Position numbers and translations under genes: made by a program. From Sphingopyxis macrogoltabida (GTDB taxonomy: Bacteria > Pseudomonadota > Alphaproteobacteria > Sphingomonadales > Sphingomonadaceae): a stretch of 64,000 nt of DNA. Where the stretch lies: positions 4,650,501-4,714,500 of the forward strand of contig NZ_CP009429.1 in NCBI RefSeq assembly GCF_001314325.1, written 5' to 3'. Of the stretch, positions 42,302 through 51,240 are shown in pieces; position 1 is the first letter of the stretch; the number at the start of each line of letters is the position of its first letter. Under the pieces are notes generated by a model. That model worked only from the letters and a program-made list of their open reading frames with translations, ran no database searches and was not told the origin of the DNA.

Positions 42302-43758
42302 GTGCTGCCGCCACGGCGGTGCCTGCACCCAAACGCCTGCCCCTCTGGCTGAAGGCGACGCACGGGCTCGGCAGCATCGCCTATGGCGTCAAGGACAACG
42401 GCTTTTCGACTTTCCTGCTGCTGTTCTACAATCAGGTGATCGGCCTCGACGCCGGCATCGTCGGCGCCGCGATCATGATCGCGCTGATCGCCGATGCCTT
42501 CGTCGACCCGGTGATCGGCGAGCTGACCGACCGCACGCGGAGCCGCTGGGGCCGCCGCCTGCCCTGGCTTTACGGCGCCCCGATCCCGCTCGCGATCGCG
42601 TGGATGCTGCTGTGGAGCCCGCCCGAAATGAGCGACACGATGACCGTCGCCTGGCTGATCGGGCTCGCGATCGTCGTCCGCTCGCTGGTGTCGATGTGCG
42701 AGGTGCCGTCGGTCGCGATTGTCCCCGAACTGACCGCCGATTACGACGAGCGCACCGCCGTCATGCGCTTTCGCTTCCTGTTCGGCTGGGGCGGCGGCCT
42801 CGTCATCCTGCTGCTGGCCTATGGCGTGTTCTTCGGCGGCGCCAAGGGGCTTGTCGATCCCGACGGTTATTTCCCCTATGCGCTCGCCGGGGCGCTGATG
42901 ATGTCGGGGGCGGTGCTGGTGTCGGCCGCCGGGCAGCACCGGCGGATCGCGGTGTCGAACCTCGCCGACGTCAAGCCTGCCGCGAGCCTTGCCCATATCG
43001 TCCGCGACATGCGCGACACGCTGTCGAACCGTGCCTTCCTGTGGCTCGTGTTCGCGGCGCTGTTCGGATACGTCAATCAGGGCATCACCTTCTCGATGAA
43101 CAATTATCTGCTGAGCTTCTTCTGGCGGTTCACGCAGGGCGAAATGATCGCCTATGTCTTCCTGCTGTTCGGGACGATGATCGCGGCCTTCATCCTCGTC
43201 GCGCCGATGTCCGCCCGGCTCGGCAAGCGCGACGGCGCGATCGTCGCCGGGGCGATCGCGCTGCTCGTCAACAGCGGCATCTATTTCGCGTGGATCCAGG
43301 GCTTTTTCCCTGGCCTGCCCGGCAAGCCGAGCGTCGCGGCGATGTTCGCGCTGGTCTTCGTCTCGAACACCTTCTCGATCATCCTGATGATCCTCTCCTC
43401 CTCGATGATGGCCGACGTCGTCGAAGCCTCGCAGAGCGAAACCGGCCGCCGGTCGGAGGGGCTGTTCTTCGCGGGCTTTTTCTTCATGCAGAAATGCGCG
43501 ACCGGCATCGGTATCTTCGCCGCCGGGCTGATCCTGTCCTTCGCCGCCTTTCCGGCCAACGCCAAACCAGGCGAGGTCGGCGACGCGGTGCTCGGCAATC
43601 TGGCGGCGGGCTATGCGCTCGCGATCCTCGTCATCGGCACGCTGGGGCTGCTCGTGATGCGCAAATTCCCGATCTCGCGCGCCGACCACGAAGCGCGGCT
43701 GGCGCTGCTCGACGATGCAGCGCGCGCCGAGCCCGACGCGACGGGGGCGCATCCGTAA
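42298..43758 (+). CDS. MFS transporter of the GPH/MelB-like (MFS_2) type
   Basis: A 486-residue membrane protein. GTG 42298 overlaps the SDR stop (GTGA) and gives the N-terminus SAAATAVPAPKRLPLWLKATHGLG; this is supported by the coupling. About 12 hydrophobic segments; the loop DPVIGELTDRTRSRWGRRLPW is the glycoside-pentoside-hexuronide (MelB) symporter signature. The family moves sugars or other organic solutes with cations. The catabolic neighbours suggest a degradable substrate rather than a sugar. Ends 111 bases before the next gene. Confidence 0.88.
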   Translation: MSAAATAVPAPKRLPLWLKATHGLGSIAYGVKDNGFSTFLLLFYNQVIGLDAGIVGAAIMIALIADAFVDPVIGELTDRTRSRWGRRLPWLYGAPIPLAIAWMLLWSPPEMSDTMTVAWLIGLAIVVRSLVSMCEVPSVAIVPELTADYDERTAVMRFRFLFGWGGGLVILLLAYGVFFGGAKGLVDPDGYFPYALAGALMMSGAVLVSAAGQHRRIAVSNLADVKPAASLAHIVRDMRDTLSNRAFLWLVFAALFGYVNQGITFSMNNYLLSFFWRFTQGEMIAYVFLLFGTMIAAFILVAPMSARLGKRDGAIVAGAIALLVNSGIYFAWIQGFFPGLPGKPSVAAMFALVFVSNTFSIILMILSSSMMADVVEASQSETGRRSEGLFFAGFFFMQKCATGIGIFAAGLILSFAAFPANAKPGEVGDAVLGNLAAGYALAILVIGTLGLLVMRKFPISRADHEARLALLDDAARAEPDATGAHP

Positions 43759-43837
43759 CGGAAAATGTCGCAGGCCGACCAAATGGGGTAATTTTCGGCC
43801 CGCAGGACTTGGCAAGGCCCGCGAATCGGTCCAAAGG

Positions 43838-43853
43838 TTTACGTGAACGTAAA
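43838..43853. promoter_or_regulatory. Palindromic candidate operator upstream of acyl-CoA dehydrogenase
   Basis: TTTACGTGAACGTAAA, a perfect 16-base inverted repeat (7-bp arms, 2-base spacer), 16 bases before the start codon. It resembles palindromes I recall as proposed LiuR (MerR-family) sites in fatty-acid and branched-chain catabolic operons. A similar sequence occurs at 41318-41333. No regulator gene is present beside it. Confidence 0.6.
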
Positions 43854-43869
43854 GGGAAAGGAAGCGAAG

Positions 43870-45159
43870 ATGGACTTCGATCTCACCGACCGGCAGGTCT
43901 ATTGGCGCGACCGGGTGCGCGATTTCATCGAGCGCAAGATACGCCCCGCGGTGCCGACCTACAAGCAGCAGGACGCCGCCGGCGACCGCTGGAAGGTGAT
44001 CCAGATCGTCGAGGATCTGAAGGCCGAGGCGAAGGAAGCCGGCATCTGGAACCTGTTCATGCCGCCGCGCAGCGGCGCGCACCATCATGTCGACGAGACG
44101 TTCGAGTTCGAGGGCCCCGGCCTTTCCAACCTCGAATATGCGCTGTGCGCCGAGGAAATGGGCCGCGTCGGTTTTGCGAGCGAGGTGTTCAACTGCTCGG
44201 CGCCCGACACCGGCAATATGGAAGTGTTCCACCGTTACGGTACGCGCGCGCAGAAGGAAAAATATCTCGGCCGGCTGATGAACGGCCAGATTCGCTCGGC
44301 CTTTCTGATGACCGAACCGCGCGTCGCCTCGTCCGACGCGACGAACATCGAAACACGCATCGAGCGCGACGGCGACGACTATGTCATCAACGGCACCAAA
44401 TGGTGGTCGTCGGGTGCCGGCGATCCGCGCTGCGAAGTCGCGATCGTGATGGGCAAGACCGATTTCGCCGCCAAGCGTCACGCGCAGCAGTCGATGGTGC
44501 TGATGCCGCTGAACGCGCCGGGCGTGAACATCCTGCGCCACCTGCCCGTCTTCGGTTATGACGACGCGCCGCACGGCCATATGGAAATCGAACTGAAGGA
44601 CGTCCGCGTCAACGCCGAGGAAGCGATGCTGCTCGGCGAAGGCCGCGGCTTCGAGATCGCGCAGGGCCGCCTCGGGCCGGGCCGCATCCACCATTGCATG
44701 CGCACCATCGGCGTCGCGGAAGAAGCGATCGCCAAGATGGCGAAGCGTCTGCAATCGCGCGTCGCCTTCGGTCGCAAGGTCGCCGAATACAGCATCTGGG
44801 AACATCGCCTCGCCCGCGCGCGCATCGATATCGAGATGACGCGCCTGCTCTGCCTGAAGGCGGCGGACATGATGGACAAGGTCGGCAACAAGTCGGCGGC
44901 CGCCGAGATCGCGATGATCAAGGTGCAGGCGCCGAACATGGCGCTGAAGATCATCGACGACGCGATCCAGGCGCATGGCGGCGCCGGCGTCTCCGAGGAC
45001 TTCGGCCTCGCGCAGGCCTATGCGCACCAGCGCACCTTGCGGCTTGCCGACGGACCCGACGAGGTGCACGAACGCGCGATCGCCCGCATCGAATTCGCCA
45101 AGCACAGCGACGCAAGCGAGCCGGGCTTCTCGTCGGGCGACATCGGCGCGACGCGTTAA
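43870..45159 (+). CDS. Acyl-CoA dehydrogenase
   Basis: A 429-residue acyl-CoA dehydrogenase, longer than the usual ~380. ATG 43870 is preceded by AAGGAA and gives [21 protein letters not shown]; upstream in-frame residues are leader-like only. Conserved: [20 protein letters not shown] (FAD loop, residues ~147-166), [19 protein letters not shown], and the C-terminal [36 protein letters not shown], with [13 protein letters not shown] typical of the long FadE/CaiA-like group. It is not coupled to the MFS gene; a separate promoter with the TTTACGT palindrome is likely. Confidence 0.93.
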   Translation: MDFDLTDRQVYWRDRVRDFIERKIRPAVPTYKQQDAAGDRWKVIQIVEDLKAEAKEAGIWNLFMPPRSGAHHHVDETFEFEGPGLSNLEYALCAEEMGRVGFASEVFNCSAPDTGNMEVFHRYGTRAQKEKYLGRLMNGQIRSAFLMTEPRVASSDATNIETRIERDGDDYVINGTKWWSSGAGDPRCEVAIVMGKTDFAAKRHAQQSMVLMPLNAPGVNILRHLPVFGYDDAPHGHMEIELKDVRVNAEEAMLLGEGRGFEIAQGRLGPGRIHHCMRTIGVAEEAIAKMAKRLQSRVAFGRKVAEYSIWEHRLARARIDIEMTRLLCLKAADMMDKVGNKSAAAEIAMIKVQAPNMALKIIDDAIQAHGGAGVSEDFGLAQAYAHQRTLRLADGPDEVHERAIARIEFAKHSDASEPGFSSGDIGATR

Positions 45160-45182
45160 ACGCATCGACCTAAGCCGAATAT

Positions 45183-45278
45183 CGTCATTGCGAGGAGCGA
45201 AGCGACGAAGCAATCTCCAACCATCGGCCTTGCGCCGTGATCCAGGCTGGAGATTGCTTCGCTCCGCTCGCAATGACG
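45183..45278. repeat. Long inverted repeat, type C
   Basis: The left arm CGTCATTGCGAGGAGCGAAG and the right arm GCTCCGCTCGCAATGACG (with internal imperfect pairing around GCAATCTCCA and TGGAGATTGC) form a long hairpin. It is a common class of intergenic palindrome in many bacteria. It separates the acyl-CoA dehydrogenase and alcohol dehydrogenase genes, so the latter probably has its own promoter in the remaining 53 bases or reads through. Confidence 0.82.
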
Positions 45279-45331
45279 GAATTGGATAAGCGGGTTTTGC
45301 CCCGCGAAAATGGGAAAGGTTGCAGTTCCAC

Positions 45332-46423
45332 ATGACCAAGGCCGCGATCCTGATCGAACCCGGCAAGCCGCTCGTCATCGAAGATGTGGTGGTCGCCGAC
45401 TGCGGCCCGCACGAGGTGCGCATCCGCACTGCGGCGTGCGGGCTTTGCCATTCGGACCTGCATTTCATCGACGGCGCCTATCCGCATCCGCTGCCCGCAA
45501 TCCCCGGCCACGAAGCGGCAGGGATCGTCGAGGCGGTCGGCAGCGAAGTGCGCACAGTGAAGGTCGGCGATGTGGTCGTCACCTGCCTTTCGGCCTTCTG
45601 CGGCCACTGCGAATTCTGCGTATCGGGCCGCATGTCGCTGTGCATGGGCGGCGACACGCGGCGGCCGGCGGGGTCGGCGCCGCGCATTACCCGCCCCGAC
45701 GGATCGCCGGTCAACCAGATGCTGAACCTCAGCGCCTTTTCCGAGACGATGCTGGTCCACGAACATGCCTGCGTCGCGATCGATCCCGACATGCCGCTCG
45801 ACCGCGCCGCGGTGATCGGCTGCGCAGTGACGACAGGCGCCGGCACGATCTTCAACGCGTGCAAGGTGACCCCGGGTGAGACGGTCGCGGTCGTCGGCTG
45901 CGGCGGCGTCGGGCTCGCGACGATCAACGCCGCGAAGATCGCCGGCGCGGGACGGATCATCGCCGCCGACCCGGTGCCCGAAAAGCGCGAACTCGCTAAG
46001 AAGCTCGGCGCCACCGACGTGGTCGATGCGCTCGCCGACGATGCCGCGAAGCAGATCGTCGAGCTGACCAGGGGCGGCGTCGACCATGCGATCGAGGCGG
46101 TCGGGCGTCCGGCGTCGGCCAGCCTCGCGGTCGCCTCGCTGCGCCGCGGCGGCACCGCGACGATCCTCGGCATGATGCCGCTAACCGAAAAGGTCGGGCT
46201 CGGCGCGATGGACCTGCTCTCGGGCAAGAAATTGCAGGGCGCGATCATGGGCGGCAACCGCTTCCCCGTCGATATCCCGCGCCTCGTCGATTTCTACCTG
46301 CGCGGGCTGCTCGACCTCGACAGCATCGTTGCCGAGACGATTCCGCTCGAGAAGATCAACGAAGGGTTCGACAAGATGAAGAAGGGCGATGCCGCGCGGT
46401 CGGTGATCGTGTTCGACCAATGA
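45332..46423 (+). CDS. Zinc-dependent alcohol dehydrogenase
   Basis: A 363-residue medium-chain dehydrogenase. It has catalytic-zinc residues CGLCHSDLHF (about residues 36-45) and GHEAAGIVEAVG, the structural-zinc cysteines in CGHCEFCVSGRMSLC (about 89-103), and the NAD-binding VVGCGGVGLA. The start ATG 45332 gives MTKAAILIEPGKP, the usual N-terminus. It is followed with a four-base overlap by the phosphotransferase gene. Substrate: a primary or secondary alcohol of the downstream acyl-CoA pathway, by context only. Confidence 0.9.
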   Translation: MTKAAILIEPGKPLVIEDVVVADCGPHEVRIRTAACGLCHSDLHFIDGAYPHPLPAIPGHEAAGIVEAVGSEVRTVKVGDVVVTCLSAFCGHCEFCVSGRMSLCMGGDTRRPAGSAPRITRPDGSPVNQMLNLSAFSETMLVHEHACVAIDPDMPLDRAAVIGCAVTTGAGTIFNACKVTPGETVAVVGCGGVGLATINAAKIAGAGRIIAADPVPEKRELAKKLGATDVVDALADDAAKQIVELTRGGVDHAIEAVGRPASASLAVASLRRGGTATILGMMPLTEKVGLGAMDLLSGKKLQGAIMGGNRFPVDIPRLVDFYLRGLLDLDSIVAETIPLEKINEGFDKMKKGDAARSVIVFDQ

Positions 46424-47487
46424 CGCTCGACGCGCAAAAAGCCTTCAGCGGCACCGTCGCGCCCGAGGGCGCCGATGTCCTCGACGAGGCGAAGCTCACC
46501 GCGTGGATGGAGGCCCATGTCGAGGGGTTCGAAGGTCCGCTGACGCAGGGCAAGTTCGCCGGCGGCCAGTCGAACCCGACGTACAAGATTTCGGCGCCGT
46601 CGGGCAATTATGTCCTCCGCCGCAAGCCCTTCGGCCCGCTGCTTCCCTCGGCGCATGCGGTCGACCGCGAGTATAAGGTGCAGGCGGGCCTGCATAAGGC
46701 CGGCTTCCCGGTGGCGCGCCAATATGGCCTGTGCACCGACGACGATGTCGTCGGGAGCTGGTTTTACGTCATGGGCATGGTCGACGGCCGGACGATCTGG
46801 GACGGCGCGATGCCGGGGTCGACGCCGGAGAACCGCCATGCGACTTACGACGCGATGATCGATACGCTCGCGGCATTGCACAGCGTCGATATCGAAGCCG
46901 CGGGCCTGTCTGACTTCGGCAAGCCCGGCAATTATTTCGGCCGCCAGGTCGACCGCTGGACGAAACAGTACCGGCTTTCCGAAACCGAAACGATGGACGA
47001 GATGGAGCGGCTGATCGAATGGCTGCCCGCGACGCTGCCCGAACAGACGCGCACCAGCGTCGTCCACGGCGACTATCGCATCGACAATATGATCTTCGCG
47101 CATGACCGGCCCGAAGTGCTCGCGGTGCTCGACTGGGAGCTGTCGACATTGGGCGATCCGCTGGCCGATTTCACCTATGTCGCAATGGCGTGGGTGACCG
47201 AGAATGGCGGTCGGTCGGGCGTCATGGACCTCGACCGCAAGGCGCTCGGCATTCCCGAACTCGACGAGGTGGTCGAACGTTATTGCGCCGCCACCGGCCG
47301 CGACGGCGTGCCCGACATGAACTGGTATTTCGCTTACAACTTCTTCCGCCTCGCCGGGATTATCCAGGGGATCAAGAAGCGCGTGATCGAGGGTACCGCC
47401 TCGTCACAACACGCAAGGGACATGTCCGAACGCGTCCGCCCGCTCGCCGAAAAGGCGTGGGATTTCGCGAAGAAGGCCGGGGCATGA
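46420..47487 (+). CDS. APH/ACAD10-type phosphotransferase
   Basis: A 355-residue kinase-fold protein. The nucleotide loop region is GQSNPTYKISA, the catalytic HGDYRIDNMIF (about residues 214-224) and DWELSTLGDPLADF (about 235-248) follow. These are the aminoglycoside-phosphotransferase/ACAD10 family, whose members phosphorylate 4-hydroxyacyl-CoA in animals and are found with acyl-CoA genes in bacteria. ATG 46420 overlaps the ADH stop. It probably activates a hydroxyacyl-CoA for dehydration; not an antibiotic-resistance gene. Confidence 0.88.
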   Translation: MTLDAQKAFSGTVAPEGADVLDEAKLTAWMEAHVEGFEGPLTQGKFAGGQSNPTYKISAPSGNYVLRRKPFGPLLPSAHAVDREYKVQAGLHKAGFPVARQYGLCTDDDVVGSWFYVMGMVDGRTIWDGAMPGSTPENRHATYDAMIDTLAALHSVDIEAAGLSDFGKPGNYFGRQVDRWTKQYRLSETETMDEMERLIEWLPATLPEQTRTSVVHGDYRIDNMIFAHDRPEVLAVLDWELSTLGDPLADFTYVAMAWVTENGGRSGVMDLDRKALGIPELDEVVERYCAATGRDGVPDMNWYFAYNFFRLAGIIQGIKKRVIEGTASSQHARDMSERVRPLAEKAWDFAKKAGA

Positions 47488-48245
47488 ACCTGTTCGACCT
47501 CGCCGGCAAGGTCGCGATCGTCACCGGCTCGTCGCGCGGTATCGGCCGCGCGATTGCCGAGGAATATGCCGATCACGGCGCGAAGGTGGTGATCACCAGC
47601 CGCAATATCGAACCGTGCGAAGAGGTCGCGGCGGCGATCAACGCCAAACATCCCGGCCATGCAATCGCCGTGTCGTCGAGTCTGTCGTCGAAGGAATCGT
47701 TGCAAGCCATGGTCGATGCCGGGCGCGCGGCGTTCGGCCCGATCGACATCCTCGTCTGCAACGCGGCGTCGAACCCGCATTACGGGCCGATGGAGACGAT
47801 CAGCGACGAGGCGCTGCGCAAGACGCTCGACCATAATATCGTCGCGCAGCACTGGCTGATCACGATGGTCGTGCCCGACATGCGGGCGCGGGCTTCGGGA
47901 TCGATCATCCTCGTCTCGTCGATCGGCGGGCTGCGCGGCACGCCGATCATCGGGACTTATGCGATCACCAAGGCCGCCGACATCCAGATGGTCAAGAATC
48001 TGGCGCGCGAGTTCGGCCCCTCGAACATCCGCATCAATGCGATCGCGCCCGGTCTGGTCAAAACCGATTTCGCCAAGGCGCTGTGGGAAAATCCCGAAAA
48101 TCTGAAGGCCTCGACCGCGAACGCGTGCCTCGGCCGCATCGGCGAGCCGCGCGAGATCGCGGGCGCGGCGGTATTCCTGGGGTCGGGCGCAGCGAGTTTC
48201 ATGACCGGACAGACGGTCGTGGTCGATGGAGGTGTGGTGGTATGA
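47484..48245 (+). CDS. Short-chain dehydrogenase/reductase
   Basis: A 253-residue SDR with TGSSRGIGRA (about residues 15-24), CNAASNPHYG, the catalytic YAITK, and VVDGGVVV at the C-terminus. It belongs to the DHRS4-like group by look. It is coupled at both ends by ATGA overlaps, so made in step with the phosphotransferase and the next SDR. Likely acts on a keto or hydroxy intermediate of the same route. Confidence 0.9.
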   Translation: MNLFDLAGKVAIVTGSSRGIGRAIAEEYADHGAKVVITSRNIEPCEEVAAAINAKHPGHAIAVSSSLSSKESLQAMVDAGRAAFGPIDILVCNAASNPHYGPMETISDEALRKTLDHNIVAQHWLITMVVPDMRARASGSIILVSSIGGLRGTPIIGTYAITKAADIQMVKNLAREFGPSNIRINAIAPGLVKTDFAKALWENPENLKASTANACLGRIGEPREIAGAAVFLGSGAASFMTGQTVVVDGGVVV

Positions 48246-49048
48246 GCGGAGCATTGGACGGCAAGGTCGCGATCATCACCGGCGCCGGTTCGGGAATCGG
48301 CCGCGCGAGCGCGCTGCGCTTCGCCGCCGAGGGTGCGAAGCTCGTTATCGGCGACAAGACGGCGGCGGTGCACGACACCGCAAAGCTGGTGAAGGACGCC
48401 GGCGGCGAGGTCGTCGCGCTGGAGATCGACGCCGGCGTCGAAGCCGATGTCGCCAGCCTCGTCGCGGCGGCGCAGGAAAGCTATGGCGCGCTCGATATCG
48501 CTTTCGCCAATGCCGGAATCATCGGCGACATGGGCGGCATCTTCGATTTCGATCCCGATGCCTGGGCCGAGACGCTGCGCGTCAATCTGATCGGCCCCGC
48601 GCTGATGGTGAAGCATGCCGGCAAGGCGATGGTCGATCAGGGCCGCGGCGGCGCGATCGTGCTGACCGCGAGCGTCGCCGGGATCAATTCGGGCGCCGGC
48701 CCCGGCGCCTATTCGGCGTCGAAAGCGGGGGTGATCAACCTCGCCAAGGTCGCGGCACAGCAGCTTTCGACGAGCGGCGTGCGCGTCAATGCGCTGTGCC
48801 CCGGCCTCACCGAAACGGGGATGACCAAACCGACCTTCGACTATGCCAAGGCCAAGGAAGTCACCCACAAGCTCGGCCAGCTCAACCCGCTGCGCCGCGC
48901 CGCGCAGCCCGAGGAGCTCGCCAATGTCGCGCTCTTCCTCGCGAGCGATCAGGCGAGCTATGTCAACGGACAGGCGATCGCGGTCGACGGTGGCCTCACC
49001 AGTTCGCATCCGGTAACGCGTCAGTTGCTCGGCCAGACCTCGCACTGA
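48242..49048 (+). CDS. Short-chain dehydrogenase/reductase
   Basis: A 268-residue SDR: TGAGSGIG (about residues 13-20), ANAGIIGDMGG, YSASK and VDGGLTSSHPV. It is different in sequence from the preceding SDR, so the two probably act at different steps. The start overlaps the preceding stop (ATGA). The next gene begins 11 bases later. Confidence 0.9.
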   Translation: MSGALDGKVAIITGAGSGIGRASALRFAAEGAKLVIGDKTAAVHDTAKLVKDAGGEVVALEIDAGVEADVASLVAAAQESYGALDIAFANAGIIGDMGGIFDFDPDAWAETLRVNLIGPALMVKHAGKAMVDQGRGGAIVLTASVAGINSGAGPGAYSASKAGVINLAKVAAQQLSTSGVRVNALCPGLTETGMTKPTFDYAKAKEVTHKLGQLNPLRRAAQPEELANVALFLASDQASYVNGQAIAVDGGLTSSHPVTRQLLGQTSH

Positions 49049-49059
49049 GGAGACACGAT

Positions 49060-50007
49060 ATGCAGTACCGGCAGCTTGGCGACAGCGGGATCGAGGTTTC
49101 GGCGATCTGCCTCGGCAGCTGGCTGACCTACGGGGTCGGGGTCGACGACAGCGCCGGACGCGCCTGCGTCGATGCGGCCTTCGATGCCGGGATCAATTTC
49201 ATCGACACGTCGAACGTCTATGGTCGCGGCGCTGCCGAAAGCTTTCTCGGCGATGTGCTGAAGGCGCGGCCGCGCGATAGCTATGTGCTCGCGACGAAGC
49301 TGTTTTTCCCGATGTCGGACAGCGACAGGGGGCTGAGCCGGGCGCAGATCGAAAAGCAGATCGACGCCAGCCTGACGCGGCTTCAAACCGATTATGTCGA
49401 TCTCTATCAATGCCATCGCTACGACCCAGACACCCCGCTCGAAGAGACGATGGCGGCGCTGTCCGACGTCGTGCGCAGCGGCAAGGCGCGCGCGATCGGC
49501 TTTTCCGAATGGTCGCCCGAACAGATCGAGGCGGCGCTCGCGCTTGCGCCGCCGCACGTCAAATTCGTGTCGAGCCAGCCGCAATATAGCCTGATCTATC
49601 GCCGCGCCGAGGCGAAGGTGATCCCGGTCAGCATGGCGAACGGCATTGGCCAGATCGTCTGGTCACCGCTCGCGATGGGCGTGCTCAGCGGCAAATATAC
49701 GCCGGGCGCAACGCCGCCCGCCGGCACCCGCGCGGCAGGCGACGATGCGGCGTTCATGAAGCTCTATATGACCGACCCGGTGCTCGAAGCCGTGCAACGG
49801 CTGCGGCCGGTCGCCGACAAGGCGGACTGCAGCGTGGCGCAGCTCGCGATCGGCTGGGTCCTGGCGCAGCCGGGCATCACCAGCGCAATCGTCGGCGCAA
49901 GCCGCCCCGAGCAGCTCCGCGAGACTGCCGCAGCGGCCGACCTCGATATCGACCCCGCCTTGCTCGCCGAGGCTGCCGCCATCCTCGAAGGAGTTCGCGT
50001 TTCGTGA
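49060..50007 (+). CDS. Aldo/keto reductase
   Basis: A 315-residue (beta/alpha)8 NADPH-dependent oxidoreductase. The catalytic tetrad is present: Asp and Tyr in [11 protein letters not shown] (about residues 47-57), Lys in LATKLFF (about 79), His in [11 protein letters not shown] (about 120). The family features include GFSEWSP and [17 protein letters not shown] 49060 follows GAGGAG. It is of the Kv-beta/YghZ-like type. Its stop overlaps the next gene's GTG start. Confidence 0.92.
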   Translation: MQYRQLGDSGIEVSAICLGSWLTYGVGVDDSAGRACVDAAFDAGINFIDTSNVYGRGAAESFLGDVLKARPRDSYVLATKLFFPMSDSDRGLSRAQIEKQIDASLTRLQTDYVDLYQCHRYDPDTPLEETMAALSDVVRSGKARAIGFSEWSPEQIEAALALAPPHVKFVSSQPQYSLIYRRAEAKVIPVSMANGIGQIVWSPLAMGVLSGKYTPGATPPAGTRAAGDDAAFMKLYMTDPVLEAVQRLRPVADKADCSVAQLAIGWVLAQPGITSAIVGASRPEQLRETAAAADLDIDPALLAEAAAILEGVRVS

Positions 50008-51218
50008 GCCGCAAAGTGATACAGGGTTTCGACACCGCGCGGCTGGACCGCATCCCCGCCTTCCTCGCCGCCCGATATGTCGACACCGGACGGCTGCCGC
50101 ACGCGGCGACGCTCGTCTCGCGGCGCGGCGAGATCGCGCATCGCTCGTGCATCGGCGAGGCGCGCCCCGGCGAGGCGCTGAAGGATGATGCGATCTATCG
50201 CATCGCCAGCATGACCAAACCGATCACCAGCGTCGCCTTCATGATGCTGGTCGAGGAGGGCAAGGTCGCGCTGTCGGACCCGCTGGTAAAATATTGCCCC
50301 GAGTTTGCGGACACCGGCGTCTTCGTCGCCGGCGGCGGCAACGTCCCCTTCCTCACCCGCCCGCCGACGCAGCCGATCCGCATGGTCGACCTGCTGCGCC
50401 ACACCGCGGGCCTGACCTATGGCTTCCAGGAGCGCACGCCGGTCGACGCCGCCTACCGCAAGGCGCGGATCGACGATTTCGACGCCGATTACACGATGGA
50501 AAGCTTCATCGCAGGGCTGGCGAAGATCCCGCTGCAATTCGATCCCGGCGCGCACTGGAATTATTCGATGGCGACCGACGTGCTCGGCGCGGTGATCGAG
50601 CGGATCGAAGGCAAGCCGTTCGGCGAGGTGCTGCACGAACGCATCTTCGCCCCGCTCGGCATGGTCGATACCGGCTTCAAGGTGCCCGCCGAGCAGCAGC
50701 ACCGGCTGACCGACGCCTATGCCTTTCATCCCAAGGACAAGATGCAGGGTTTCGACGGCGGCGCGCGCAGCCGCTGGGCGAAGGACCGCAGCTTCGAATC
50801 AGGCGGCGGCGGGCTCGCTTCGACGGTCGACGATTATCACCGCTTCTGCCTGATGCTGCTCGGCGGCGGCAAGCTCGGCGACACGCGGATCATCAGCCGC
50901 AAGACGCTCGATCTGATGACGTCGAACCACCTCGTCGGCGGCGGCGACCTGACGCAGCACAGCGTCGGCATTTTCAGCGAGGACGAAAATGCCGGCGTCG
51001 GCTTCGGCCTCGGCTTCGCGGTCACGCTCGATCCGGCGGCGGCCGGCATCCCGGGTTCGGCCGGCGACTATTATTGGGGCGGCATGTTCTCGACCGGCTT
51101 CTTCGTCGATCCGGTCGAGGAAATCTGCATGGTGTTCATGACCCAGCTCATGCCCTCCTCCACCTATCCCGTGCGGCGCGAGGTCAAGACCCTCGTCCAC
51201 GCCGCGATCGATGACTGA
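50004..51218 (+). CDS. Class C beta-lactamase-like serine hydrolase
   Basis: A 404-residue esterase-like protein. The start is GTG 50004, overlapping the AKR stop. The catalytic SxxK is SMTK (residues 69-72, in [11 protein letters not shown]) and the Tyr lies in [11 protein letters not shown]. The third motif region is [14 protein letters not shown]. No signal peptide is visible, so it is cytoplasmic; this and the catabolic neighbours argue for an esterase or lactonase (LactB/EstB type), not antibiotic resistance. Ends 22 bases before fadJ-like. Confidence 0.9.
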   Translation: MSRKVIQGFDTARLDRIPAFLAARYVDTGRLPHAATLVSRRGEIAHRSCIGEARPGEALKDDAIYRIASMTKPITSVAFMMLVEEGKVALSDPLVKYCPEFADTGVFVAGGGNVPFLTRPPTQPIRMVDLLRHTAGLTYGFQERTPVDAAYRKARIDDFDADYTMESFIAGLAKIPLQFDPGAHWNYSMATDVLGAVIERIEGKPFGEVLHERIFAPLGMVDTGFKVPAEQQHRLTDAYAFHPKDKMQGFDGGARSRWAKDRSFESGGGGLASTVDDYHRFCLMLLGGGKLGDTRIISRKTLDLMTSNHLVGGGDLTQHSVGIFSEDENAGVGFGLGFAVTLDPAAAGIPGSAGDYYWGGMFSTGFFVDPVEEICMVFMTQLMPSSTYPVRREVKTLVHAAIDD

Positions 51219-51240
51219 CAGCTAAACCAAGGAGTCTCCC

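Noticed and set aside
42139..45468. A very long open frame (over 1,100 codons) on the minus strand
   Set aside because: It is antisense to SDR, MFS and acyl-CoA dehydrogenase genes with clear motifs; its composition (Arg/His/Asp-rich) is typical of antisense frames in high-GC DNA.
46420..47487. Phosphotransferase as an aminoglycoside resistance gene
   Set aside because: It is of the ACAD10-like branch and overlaps dehydrogenase genes of an acyl-CoA operon.
50004..51218. Class C beta-lactamase as antibiotic resistance
   Set aside because: No signal peptide is seen and it is coupled to catabolic genes; an esterase role is more likely.
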